A stretch of 40,722 nucleotides of DNA from Anaerolineales bacterium (GTDB lineage Bacteria > Chloroflexota > Anaerolineae > Anaerolineales > UBA6663). Shown here piece after piece: positions 17,407-26,689 of this stretch. The DNA lies in the NCBI GenBank assembly GCA_016789175.1, contig JAEURK010000390.1, forward strand, positions 1 to 40,722. The letters run 5' to 3'. How positions within the stretch are numbered: position 1 is the first letter of the stretch; every line of letters begins with the position of its first letter. The notes beneath the pieces are model-generated. The model was not told the DNA's origin. It searched no databases and was given only the letters and a program-made list of their open reading frames with translations. Both the position numbers and the translations under genes were made by a program.

Positions 17407-20165
17407 TCGCCAATCGGCAGCGCAGCGCCTTCCTCCTATCAGCACTGACGACCGTGATCGCCCTGGCCATGACGGCTTACACGGGCAATCAATGGCGCGT
17501 GCACGGCGGGCTCAACCTCGGCGTGATGACGTCGGGCCTGGTCGCGCACCTCGTGATCGGGGTGGCCGCCGTCTGGCTGGCGTATCGCAAATACAACGAG
17601 GCCGCGACCTGGTTGCTGTTGATCGCCCAGACCGTCTTGTTCGTGCTGGTCTCGGTCCTGGTCAGCGACATCGCACCCGTGCTGGCGATCGCCGAGTTGT
17701 TCACGACGGCGTTGTTTGCGCTCCTGGTGATGCGCCCGGGTCGGCCGGCCGGCCTGTTGATCGCACTGGGTGTGATCGGCGGCCTGTCTTTGTTGGCGAT
17801 CGACTTTGGACTCGACGCGATCACGACCTGGCCCCGCCTGGTGCCGGAGGGTGCGCTCACCCAGTTCATCCTGCCCAGCGTCCTGGTCATTCTGACGATC
17901 GCCGGCGCGGTCTTGCTGTACACGCGCATGCGTGACTCGTCGCTCACGGTCAAGATCCTGGCCACGATGGCCAGCATCACCGTGGTCCCGGTCTTCGCTG
18001 CCAGCATCGTCAACAACTCTCAGACCGACCTGGCCTTGCGCAACTCGGCCAAGCTCAACCTGTACACCTCCGCCCTGCAGTCCGCCTCATCGGTCGACAA
18101 CTTCGTCGACTCCAATCTCTCGGCGGTCAGTGCCGAGGCGCGCTCGGCTGTGATCCACGACTTCATCATGCTGCCGGAATCGCTGCAAACGGGCGGCGAG
18201 GACCAGGTCCGGACGACGCTGCTCAGCTGGCAGCGCGCCGCGTTGGCGGGCGTCGAGACCTCGGAGGCGCGCCCCTTCGTGCGTGAGTTTGTGTTGCTCG
18301 ATTCCCAGGCGCGCCAGTTGATCGGGACGCGCGACCAGGGGCGTTTCCTCGCGGCCGACATGGCCCGGGTGGCGATCGAGCGCAACCGCTCCTTTGCGCA
18401 GGGTGTGTTTCACGAGAGCTCCGACCTGCGGTGGCTGTACTTTTTTGCGCCGGTTCCGGGCGACGATGGACGCCCGATCGGCGCCCTGGTGGCCCTGGTC
18501 GATGCGAGCTGGCTGGATCGGCTCCTCCAGCGCAACAACGAGTTGCTCGGCGCCGGCACCCAATCCTGGGCCATGTTGTATGACGAAAATACCCAGCAGC
18601 TGGCCTCCGGCATGCCCCTGCCCGATGACGGACCCCGTTTCGTCGTCCGACCGGATCCCGGCACCCTCCTGGCGCTCCAGGCCGAGGGACGCATCGCCAC
18701 CTCCCCACGCACGTCGTCCGACGACTTCGACGAGCTGTATCAGAGCCTGCTGCGCGCGCGCCAGCTCCCGAACCAGCCGTCGTATTACACCGGCTCGATC
18801 GACACCGGTCTGGGCACCGGCCGCTATCTGGCGGCCCTGACACCCCTGCGCAGCCTGCCGTCGTGGACCCTGGCCTACGTGCAGCCGGAGGTGATCGCGC
18901 TGCAGGCCGCTCGTAACCAGATCCGCTTCCTGATCGCGATCACGCTGGCGCTCACTTCGATCGTGGCTGTCGCGACCTGGTGGTCGGCGCGCCAGCTGAC
19001 GCGACCGCTCTCCGCCCTGGCGCGGGTCGCCCGGCGCGTCAGCGAAGGCGACCTGAGCGCCCGGGCCGAAGTCACGTCCCAGGACGAGCGCGGCCAATTG
19101 GCCAATGCGTTCAACACCATGACCAGCCGGCTCCAGGACGCCTTGCGCGAGCTGGATCAACGCGTACAACGCCGCACGGCCCAGCTGCAGGCGACCGCCG
19201 AGATCAGCCGCCTGACCGCCATCATCCGGGATGTGCCCGAGTTGCTGCGCCAGGCCGTGGTGCTGATCCAGGACCGCTTCGGCTTCTACCATGTCGATGT
19301 CTACATGGTTGACGCCCAGGGCGCCGGCCTGGTCCTGCGCGACGCTGCAGGCGTCGGCGCCGAAGCCCGTTTGGCGCGCGGTCAGGCCTATGTGATCGGA
19401 TCGCGCTCGCTGGTCGGCTGGGTCGGCCAACGCCGGCAGGCGCGCATCGCCTACGCCGACTCGGCCGACACGTATTTCACGGCGGACCCGGATCTACCCG
19501 AGGTCAAGTCGATCCTGGCCCTGCCGCTGGCGGTGGGTGATCGCTTGATCGGCGTCCTCAAGCTCTTCAGCCGCGACGAAGACGCCTTCCGCCCCACCGA
19601 CCAACAGGCCCTGCAGACCCTGGCCGACCAGATCAGCGTGACGATCGAGAACGCCGAGAGCTTTCAGCGCACGCAACAGGCCCTGGCCGATGTGCGCGGG
19701 CTCTATCAGCGCACCCTTAATCAGGGCTGGCAATCCTGGGCTGAGGGTCAGCCTCACGAGCAAGTGCTGATGCTGCGCCCCGAAACAACGTCGAGCGGCA
19801 TGACCATCCGGGTGCCGGTGCGGATGCGCGACGAAGTCGTGGGCACGATCGAGCTCGATCTTCCCGAAGGCGCATCCCCGCTCACGCCGCAAGAGACCGC
19901 GGCGCTCGAGACGGCGGCCGCCCAACTGGCCACGGCCCTGGAAAGCGCTGCGCTGGTGCATGAAAGCCAGGCCCGCAGTCGTCGCGAACAACTCATCATC
20001 GAGATCACGGATCAGATGCGCGCCTCGTTGAGCCCCGAGCTGATTCTGCAAAACGGGATCCGCAACCTGGGGCGCGCGTTGGGCGGCGCCGAAGTGACGG
20101 TGCGTCTCAACCCGCCGGGGTGGCGCTCAGGCGAAGGCGGTTCGGGAGGCCAGACCGGTGACTGA
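17403..20165 (+). CDS. large multi-TM sensor protein with Cache-like, HAMP and GAF domains, no kinase domain
   Basis: A 920-residue protein. Six or seven N-terminal helices (about residues 8-180) precede a further TM at about 185-203, an extracytoplasmic sensor of about 300 residues (VHDFIMLPESLQ, FVLLDSQARQLIGTRDQG, YYTGSIDTGLGTGRYLAAL: dCache-like), TM at about 507-527 and HAMP (TRPLSALARVARRVSEGDLS). A coiled-coil linker leads to a GAF domain (about 600-760: FGFYHVDVYMVD, SLVGWVGQRRQARIAY, SILALPLAVGDRLIGVLKLFS), part of a second GAF and a helical end. Again no catalytic output domain. The gene begins inside the stop of the previous gene and overlaps the next by 8 nt, so all three sensors are probably made together and may assemble as one receptor complex. 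Confidence 0.85.
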   Translation: MIANRQRSAFLLSALTTVIALAMTAYTGNQWRVHGGLNLGVMTSGLVAHLVIGVAAVWLAYRKYNEAATWLLLIAQTVLFVLVSVLVSDIAPVLAIAELFTTALFALLVMRPGRPAGLLIALGVIGGLSLLAIDFGLDAITTWPRLVPEGALTQFILPSVLVILTIAGAVLLYTRMRDSSLTVKILATMASITVVPVFAASIVNNSQTDLALRNSAKLNLYTSALQSASSVDNFVDSNLSAVSAEARSAVIHDFIMLPESLQTGGEDQVRTTLLSWQRAALAGVETSEARPFVREFVLLDSQARQLIGTRDQGRFLAADMARVAIERNRSFAQGVFHESSDLRWLYFFAPVPGDDGRPIGALVALVDASWLDRLLQRNNELLGAGTQSWAMLYDENTQQLASGMPLPDDGPRFVVRPDPGTLLALQAEGRIATSPRTSSDDFDELYQSLLRARQLPNQPSYYTGSIDTGLGTGRYLAALTPLRSLPSWTLAYVQPEVIALQAARNQIRFLIAITLALTSIVAVATWWSARQLTRPLSALARVARRVSEGDLSARAEVTSQDERGQLANAFNTMTSRLQDALRELDQRVQRRTAQLQATAEISRLTAIIRDVPELLRQAVVLIQDRFGFYHVDVYMVDAQGAGLVLRDAAGVGAEARLARGQAYVIGSRSLVGWVGQRRQARIAYADSADTYFTADPDLPEVKSILALPLAVGDRLIGVLKLFSRDEDAFRPTDQQALQTLADQISVTIENAESFQRTQQALADVRGLYQRTLNQGWQSWAEGQPHEQVLMLRPETTSSGMTIRVPVRMRDEVVGTIELDLPEGASPLTPQETAALETAAAQLATALESAALVHESQARSRREQLIIEITDQMRASLSPELILQNGIRNLGRALGGAEVTVRLNPPGWRSGEGGSGGQTGD

Positions 20166-23100
20166 ACCGCAAGCGCCTGGGATCCCACCGACCGCGCCCC
20201 AGCCCCTGGCTCCCGTGGGCGCCGCCAGCATCGCCGATCAGGCGATCAAGGCGGCACGCAACGACATGTTGTCGCAGATGCTGCGCAACTGGGCGATCGG
20301 CGGCCTGTTGGGCGGTGTCGCGGCCGCCTGGCTGGCGACCGGGCCAAATGCTCGCTGGGTGACGGCCACGCTGGCGGCGGTGCTGTGCCTCATAGCCTAT
20401 GGGCTTTCACGCTGGGTCCGCCTGCCCTACACGCGGCGCGCGATCATCACGCTGGTCCTGGCTTTTGGCGTCAGCCTGGCCAGCCTGCTGAACAACGGCC
20501 TCATGGGTGCGGGGCGGCTCTTCTTGCTCGCCTTCGTGCTGCAGGCCACGATGCTGTTCGGCCGGCGCGGCGGGCTCTCGGCGCTGGCCGTCGCCTTTGC
20601 GACCTGGGTGGTCACGGCCTGGCTGACGTGGGCCCACGTCATCGTACCGACCGAGATCCCGGTCAACGATAACCCGGAGTATTGGATCTCTGCGGCCCTG
20701 ACGCTCCTGGTCGTGGTCATGACCATGCTGCCGGCGCAGCGCCTGTTGATCGAGACGCAATCGTTCGTCGTCGCGCTGGCCGGACAGAAAGAGGATCTCG
20801 AGACGGCGCGCGAGCGCTTGATCGCGCAGACCGAGACCCTGGCGCAGACCCGCGACGAGCTGGCGGCCGCCAACGATCGCCTGAACACCCAGCGCTCGGC
20901 GCTCAGCCGTCGCGCCTCGCAGCTCGAGGTCAGCGCCGAGGTCGCACGTATCGCAACCACTTTGCACGACCTGCCCACCTTGCTCGACACGGCCGCGCAT
21001 CTGGTGAGCGAGCGCTTTGCGTACTACCACGTCGGGATCTTCCTGATCGATGAGTCGAAGGAGTGGGCCGTGCTGCGCGCGTCCAACAGCGTGTCGGGCA
21101 AGCGCATGCTGGCGCGTGGACACCGATTGCGCGTCGGGCAGCAAGGCATCGTCGGCCTCGTCGCCCAGACCGGGCAGTCTCGCATCGTCAATCGCGTCGA
21201 TGATGATCTGGTGCACTACAAGAACCCGGATCTGCCCGAGACCCGTTCCGAGGGTGTGTTGCCTTTGCGTAGCCGCAATAGCGTAATCGGCGCGCTCGAC
21301 GTGCAAAGCGTCGAGTCGGACGCCTTCGTCGATGACGAGATCCGCATGCTGCAGGCCCTGGCCGATCAGCTGGCTGTCGCGATCGATAACGCTCGCCTGT
21401 TCCACGCCACCGAGCAGCAACTGGTCGAACTGCGCCAGCTGCATGAGGTCCGGCTCGAGCGCCAGATGATCGACTCTGAAGGCGAGCCGCTGGCTTATCG
21501 CTATGACGGCGTCGAAGTCGATGAGGCCGTCGCCTCCAGCTCGGCGCTGGCCGAACGCAACCTTCCGTCGCTGGTCGTGCCGCTTCAGATCGGCACCCAG
21601 GCGCTCGGCACGATCGAGGTATTGACGCCCGGTGGTCCGCTGACCGAGGCGGAGCGCGATCTCACCACCGCGGTGGCCGAGCGCATGGGGCTGGCCCTCG
21701 AAAATGCGCAGTTGTTCCGTCAGGCGCGCGACAACGCCACCCGGATGGAATCGCTCTCCACCGCGATCCTGCAACTGACCGGCCCGCAGGACGACCGCGC
21801 CCGTCTGATCGAAGCCATCGGGCGCGAGGCGATGGTGCTTGCCAATGCAGAAGGCGTGGGTGTGTACATGGCCGCCGACGAGGGCCTGGCCCTGGCCTAC
21901 AGCCTCGATCTGCCCGTCGCCCTGCACGCCGAAGTGGTGGCGCACGATGAGGGCCTGGTCGGCCGGGCCTTTCAGGCCCGCAAGCCGATCCGAGTCGACG
22001 ACTATCGTACCTGGGAGGGCGCCCGCGCCGAGTACCAGGATCTGCCGATCCGGGCCGCCCTGGCCGTGCCCCTCACCTGGCGCGACACCAATGTGGGCGT
22101 GCTCGCCCTGACCCAATCGCAGCCGCGTCGACGTTTCACGGCCGAGGACGAGCAAATCGTGCGTCTGTACGCCGCCGCAGCCGCGTCGGCCCTGCAGAAC
22201 ATCAGCCTGTTCGACGAGCAACAGGAACAGTTCCGCCAGGAACTGGCGCTGAACGCCATCGGCCAGTCGCTCCGCAGCGAGCGCCGCTTCGAATTGGCTC
22301 TGAAGGAAGTCGGCCGCCAGCTCGAAGCGATCTTCCCGGCGGATGCCGTGATCGTCGCACTGGTGGAGCCGGGCAGTGAGCTGCTCTCTATCCCGCTGTA
22401 TCGCGTGCACGGCCAGGCGCTCGAATTGCCGCCGCAACGGGTCGTCAGCGGGCCGCTGGCCATGATCCTACGCAGTCGCGAGCCGCTGGTGTTGCATGCA
22501 GCCGCGCCCGAGGCGATCGGGCTGCAGGCCGCCGAGCCGATCGAACCGGCCTGGCGCTCGTTTGTGGGCGTGCCGATGCTGTTGGGCGACGAAGTCAAGG
22601 GCGTGATCGCGGTCGAGAACCACGAACACGAACGGGCATTCACCGATGGACAGCAGCGGCTGTTGGAGATCATCGCCGGCACGGTGGCCGTCACCCGGCA
22701 CAACGCCCAGCTCTTCGCGCAAACCGAGCAGGCCCGGATCGAGGCCTCGCAGCTCTACCAGGCCAGCTCGACCCTGAACCTGTCGACCACGGCTCAACAG
22801 CTGCTTGGCACGTTGCGCCTGAACACGCTGCTCGACGGCACGTCGCAGCTGATGCTCAACGTATTCGAACGCCGCTGGTCGGCGCGCGGCGAGGCGCCGG
22901 AATACAGCGAGCGCATCGCCCTGATCCCCGAGAGCGGGCATTCGTCGTCAGCCAACGAAGTGCGCAGCCACATCGCGCCCTGGCTGCGCCGGTTGCTCAA
23001 GCCCGATCAGATCGTGGCGATCGAGGACATCACCGAGCACGCCGGTCTTGACGCCAGCGCACGCGGCCTGTTCACGATCCGTTACAACGCCCGCAGCGCC

Positions 23101-24990
23101 CTGTACGTGCCGCTTGTGGTCCAGAACGAGGCGATCGGCTTCATCACCGCGCTCTACCCCGATCCCCGCAGCTTCCCGGCCGATGCGCTCAATCGCCTGA
23201 TGCTGTTAGCGCGCCAGGCCGCGGTGCTGATCGAAAACCTGCTCAACGCCCAGGAGCTGGAACGCCGCGCCCAGCAGCTGCAAACCGCCAGCCAGATCAG
23301 CCGCGCAGCGACCTCGATCGTCAACGTCGACCAGCTGGCCGTGCGCTCGACCGAATTGATCCAGGAACAATTCAACCTGTACTACGTGGCCCTGTTCCTG
23401 ATCGACAGCACCGGCCGCTGGGCTGTGCTCAAGCACGCCACCGGCGAGTCCGGTCGCAAGCTGATGGAGATGAACCACCGGCTCGAGATCGGCGGCCAGT
23501 CGATGATCGGCCAGGCAATCCACACGCGCGACTTCAAGGTCGCGAATCAGGCGCGCGTCGCGGCCGAGCGCTACGACAACCCGCTCTTGCCCGGCACCGA
23601 GTCCGAGCTGGCCCTGCCGCTGGTCGTCAGCGATACGGCTCTCGGCGCCGTCAGCGTGCAGTCGATCAAGGCCAACGCTTTTGGCGAGGCCGACATCCAG
23701 GTGCTGCAATCGATGGCCAGCCAGATCGCCATCGCCATCCGCAACGCCCAACTGGTCGGTCACCTCGAGCGCCGCACCGCGCAGGTGCTCGACGCGGCCG
23801 CCATCGGCCAATCGGTCAGCACCTTGCTGGTCGAGGACGAGCTGCTCCGGACCGCCGCGCAACAAATCCAGGAGCGATTTGGGTTCTCGGGCGTCGGGCT
23901 GTATCTGACCGACGCCGATGGCCAGGCCCACCTGGCCCAGTCCCAGGGCGATCCGGGCGCGCTGCCGCGCACGGTCTCGGCCCACGGCGACGATCTGCTG
24001 GCGCGGGCCTTGAGCACCCGCCAGCCGCAGTTCGGCGGGCTGGTGCTGGCTTTGCCGCTCAGCGCCGCCGGCACGACGGCGGGCGTTCTGGCGGCCCTGG
24101 GCGTGACGCCCTTTACGCGCGACGACGTTTCCGTGCTCCAGCCGCTGGCCGACCAGATCGCGGCCTCGCTCAGCAACGCGCGCCAGTACGCGCGCGAACA
24201 GCGCACGATCGAACAGCTGCGCGAGGTCGACCGCCTCAAGAGCCAGTTCCTGGCCAACATGAGCCATGAGCTGCGCACGCCGCTCAACTCGATCATCGGC
24301 TTCTCGCGCCTGATGCTCAAGGGCATGTCCGGCGCGGTCAGCGAAGAGCAGAGCAAGGACCTGGCGATCATCCATAGCTCGGGCCAGCACCTGCTCGGCC
24401 TGATCAACAACGTGCTCGACCTCTCGCGCTTTGAGGCCGGCAAGATGGACCTGGCGCTCGAGGCCATCGACGTGCGCCCGATCATCGAGGCCTCGGCCGC
24501 CGCCGCCAACGGCCTGATCAAGGGCCGGCCGATCACGCTCGAGCTGGATCTGCCCCAGGCGATGCCGGCCGTCTACGCCGACTCCACCCGTCTGCGCCAG
24601 GTGATGCTCAATCTGCTTGGCAATGCCGCCAAGTTCACCGAGCAGGGCTTCATCCGGGTCAGCGCCCACGTGACCGGGCCGCGCGACGGCCGGCGCTGGA
24701 TCGAGATCTCGGTGGCCGACAGCGGCGTGGGTATCGCCGAACAAGATCGACGCAAACTGTTCGAGCGCTTCTCGCAAGTCGACGACTCGCCGACCCGCCG
24801 CCACGAAGGCAGCGGCCTCGGCCTGTATATCAGCCGCCAGCTGGTCGAGCTGCACGGCGGCAGAATCTGGGTCAACAGCGCCGGGGTCGCGGGCGAGGGC
24901 AGCACGTTCACTTTCGGGATGCCCGAGTACCTGCCACCGGAAACCGACCCGCACGAAACCCTGAAAGAAGGAGCCCTGACCGGGGACTGA
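20158..24990 (+). CDS. multi-GAF membrane histidine kinase (1610 residues)
   Basis: Starts at GTG 20158 inside the previous gene. Six membrane helices (about residues 45-195) are followed by a coiled coil and six or seven consecutive GAF-type modules (about 255-420, 420-520 incomplete, 525-690, 690-860, 865-1035, 1038-1200 and 1210-1345). GAF1 and GAF6 are close relatives (FAYYHVGIFLIDESKEWAVL against FNLYYVALFLIDSTGRWAVL). HisKA has FLANMSHELRTPLNSIIGF with phospho-His1370. HATPase has the N box (VMLNLLGNAAKF, about 1482-1493), the G1 box DSGVGI (Asp1521) and the G2 box GSGLGLYIS. It has no receiver of its own, so phosphate must go to the two lone receivers or to the receiver fused to the enzyme 22 nt downstream. 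It is the only kinase among the three sensors of the operon. Confidence 0.93.
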   Translation: MTEPQAPGIPPTAPQPLAPVGAASIADQAIKAARNDMLSQMLRNWAIGGLLGGVAAAWLATGPNARWVTATLAAVLCLIAYGLSRWVRLPYTRRAIITLVLAFGVSLASLLNNGLMGAGRLFLLAFVLQATMLFGRRGGLSALAVAFATWVVTAWLTWAHVIVPTEIPVNDNPEYWISAALTLLVVVMTMLPAQRLLIETQSFVVALAGQKEDLETARERLIAQTETLAQTRDELAAANDRLNTQRSALSRRASQLEVSAEVARIATTLHDLPTLLDTAAHLVSERFAYYHVGIFLIDESKEWAVLRASNSVSGKRMLARGHRLRVGQQGIVGLVAQTGQSRIVNRVDDDLVHYKNPDLPETRSEGVLPLRSRNSVIGALDVQSVESDAFVDDEIRMLQALADQLAVAIDNARLFHATEQQLVELRQLHEVRLERQMIDSEGEPLAYRYDGVEVDEAVASSSALAERNLPSLVVPLQIGTQALGTIEVLTPGGPLTEAERDLTTAVAERMGLALENAQLFRQARDNATRMESLSTAILQLTGPQDDRARLIEAIGREAMVLANAEGVGVYMAADEGLALAYSLDLPVALHAEVVAHDEGLVGRAFQARKPIRVDDYRTWEGARAEYQDLPIRAALAVPLTWRDTNVGVLALTQSQPRRRFTAEDEQIVRLYAAAAASALQNISLFDEQQEQFRQELALNAIGQSLRSERRFELALKEVGRQLEAIFPADAVIVALVEPGSELLSIPLYRVHGQALELPPQRVVSGPLAMILRSREPLVLHAAAPEAIGLQAAEPIEPAWRSFVGVPMLLGDEVKGVIAVENHEHERAFTDGQQRLLEIIAGTVAVTRHNAQLFAQTEQARIEASQLYQASSTLNLSTTAQQLLGTLRLNTLLDGTSQLMLNVFERRWSARGEAPEYSERIALIPESGHSSSANEVRSHIAPWLRRLLKPDQIVAIEDITEHAGLDASARGLFTIRYNARSALYVPLVVQNEAIGFITALYPDPRSFPADALNRLMLLARQAAVLIENLLNAQELERRAQQLQTASQISRAATSIVNVDQLAVRSTELIQEQFNLYYVALFLIDSTGRWAVLKHATGESGRKLMEMNHRLEIGGQSMIGQAIHTRDFKVANQARVAAERYDNPLLPGTESELALPLVVSDTALGAVSVQSIKANAFGEADIQVLQSMASQIAIAIRNAQLVGHLERRTAQVLDAAAIGQSVSTLLVEDELLRTAAQQIQERFGFSGVGLYLTDADGQAHLAQSQGDPGALPRTVSAHGDDLLARALSTRQPQFGGLVLALPLSAAGTTAGVLAALGVTPFTRDDVSVLQPLADQIAASLSNARQYAREQRTIEQLREVDRLKSQFLANMSHELRTPLNSIIGFSRLMLKGMSGAVSEEQSKDLAIIHSSGQHLLGLINNVLDLSRFEAGKMDLALEAIDVRPIIEASAAAANGLIKGRPITLELDLPQAMPAVYADSTRLRQVMLNLLGNAAKFTEQGFIRVSAHVTGPRDGRRWIEISVADSGVGIAEQDRRKLFERFSQVDDSPTRRHEGSGLGLYISRQLVELHGGRIWVNSAGVAGEGSTFTFGMPEYLPPETDPHETLKEGALTGD

Positions 24991-25012
24991 GCCCCGCCCA
25001 GGAGGACGCGCT

Positions 25013-26689
25013 ATGCCCGAATTCATCTTCGCGGTCTGCCAGGACTGCGGCCATCGCCGCCCCTTTGCCGTCCGCCAGGTCACGTGCCCGAAGTGCGGCA
25101 GCGAATTCGCCGAGGCCGAGTACCCACTCGACGCCCGCGAAGGCCTGCTGGCCGAATGGCGCAATCGCGACATCGGTCTGCGCCGCTTCGGTCCGCTCCT
25201 GCCATTGCGCGAGCCTGAGCGCATGATCACGCTCGGCGAGGGCGACACGCCCCTCATCCCGCTCGATCACATCGGCCAGCTGCTCGGGCACCCGAAACTG
25301 TACGCCAAGGACGAGCGCCAGAGCCCGACCGCGTCGTTCAAAGATCGGCAGGCCGCCCTGGCCGTCTCGGCCATGAAGGAGGCCGGGCTAACCGAGGCTG
25401 TCGTCTCATCGACCGGCAACGTCGCCATCGCCTATGCCGCCTACTGCGCGCGGGCCGGCATCCGCCTGACTGCCTTCCTGACCCCGACCGTGCCGGCCGA
25501 CAAGATGCGCGAATGCGCGCTCTACGGCGCGCACATCATCAAGGCGACCACGTCGTACGACGCCTCCAAGAAACTGGCGCTGCGCTTCGCCGAAGAACGC
25601 GGGCTGTTCTACGATCGCGGTCTGCGCAGCATCCCTTCGCTCGAGAGCATGAAGACTATCGCCTTCGAGATCGCCGAGCAACTGGCGGCGCTCGAGCAGC
25701 GCCCCGGTGCGCCGCGCTACGTGGCGCCGGATTGGTACGTCCAGTCGATCAGCGGCGGCCTCGGCCCGATCGGCGTCGGCAAGGGTTTCCGCGAACTGCA
25801 CGGTCTGGGCTTGATCGACCGGCTGCCCAAGCTGGCCGGCATCCAGGTCGACGGTTGCGCGCCGATGGTGTCGAGCTTCGCCCGCGGCCTGGCCACGGCC
25901 GAGCGCGTCGACGAGCCCCGCACCCGCGTCAGCACCCTCGCGACCGGCGATCCCGGCCGCGCCTATGAGCGCGTCAAGGCTTACATCGACGCCCACGGCG
26001 GCGCGATGCTGGCGGTCAGCGACGAGGACGGCTTCCGGGCCATGCATCAGCTGGCCAAGCTCGAAGGCCTGTCGATGGAGCCCGGCGCGGCCGTGGCCTT
26101 CGCCGGCGTGATCAAGCTCATCCGCAGCGGCGTGATCACGCCCGACGAGACCGTGGTGATCAACTGCACCGGCCACACCTTTCCGGTCGAGCCCGAAGTG
26201 CTCGGCCAACAATGGTGGCGCGATTGGGAGACGATCGATACGCCCGCGCAGACCGGCTCGCTCACGCCGCAGGCCGAGGCCGAGGGCATGCCGGCCGCGA
26301 TCAGCCGGATCGACACGCGCGTGCGCTCGATCGCCATCCTCGAGGACAACGCCGACAGCCGCCGTCTGCTGCGTCGCGTGCTGCAGGCGCATAGCGATTT
26401 CGCCATCCACGAGGCCGCGGACGGCCAGGCCGGGCTCAGGCTCATCCGCGAGCAACGCCCCGACCTGATCATCCTCGACCTGATGATGCCGGGCCTCGAC
26501 GGTTTCGGCGTGCTCGACGCGCTGCGGGCCGACGAGGGCCTGCGCGGGATCCCCGTGATCGTTGTCACTGCCCGTTCCCTCAGCAGCGACGAGCGCCAGC
26601 GGCTGGCGTCGCAGGTCGGCGCGGTCTGGCAAAAGGGCGAGTTCCTGGACGACGACCTCCTGGTCGAGGTGGAGCGGGCGCTCAAATGA
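25013..26689 (+). CDS. threonine-synthase-like PLP enzyme fused to a C-terminal receiver domain
   Basis: A 558-residue protein behind AGGAGG. Residues 1-40 form a four-Cys zinc ribbon (Cys9, 12, 25, 28). Residues 45-405 are a fold-type II PLP enzyme most like threonine synthase: PTASFKDRQ with the Schiff-base Lys110, SSTGN (132-136) and the phosphate-cupping SISGGLGPIG (245-254). Threonine synthase turns O-phosphohomoserine into threonine; related enzymes act on cysteate, threonine or serine, so the exact reaction is open. After a linker (410-435), residues 438-558 are a complete CheY-like receiver: Glu444/Asp445, Asp489 in IILDLMMPGLDGF, Thr519, Lys541. The usual Lys-Pro is Lys-Gly. One continuous frame joins the two parts with no stop or restart. 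It follows the operon's only kinase, suggesting phosphorylation-controlled catalysis. The stop overlaps the exporter start (ATGA). Confidence 0.9.
   Translation: MPEFIFAVCQDCGHRRPFAVRQVTCPKCGSEFAEAEYPLDAREGLLAEWRNRDIGLRRFGPLLPLREPERMITLGEGDTPLIPLDHIGQLLGHPKLYAKDERQSPTASFKDRQAALAVSAMKEAGLTEAVVSSTGNVAIAYAAYCARAGIRLTAFLTPTVPADKMRECALYGAHIIKATTSYDASKKLALRFAEERGLFYDRGLRSIPSLESMKTIAFEIAEQLAALEQRPGAPRYVAPDWYVQSISGGLGPIGVGKGFRELHGLGLIDRLPKLAGIQVDGCAPMVSSFARGLATAERVDEPRTRVSTLATGDPGRAYERVKAYIDAHGGAMLAVSDEDGFRAMHQLAKLEGLSMEPGAAVAFAGVIKLIRSGVITPDETVVINCTGHTFPVEPEVLGQQWWRDWETIDTPAQTGSLTPQAEAEGMPAAISRIDTRVRSIAILEDNADSRRLLRRVLQAHSDFAIHEAADGQAGLRLIREQRPDLIILDLMMPGLDGFGVLDALRADEGLRGIPVIVVTARSLSSDERQRLASQVGAVWQKGEFLDDDLLVEVERALK

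Noticed and set aside
18087-25257. Several long minus-strand open frames (400-680 codons) across the GAF sensor genes
   Set aside because: They are antisense shadows with Gln/Arg/Asp/Gly-rich translations and no domain motifs. The plus-strand genes have complete domain signatures and ordered junctions.
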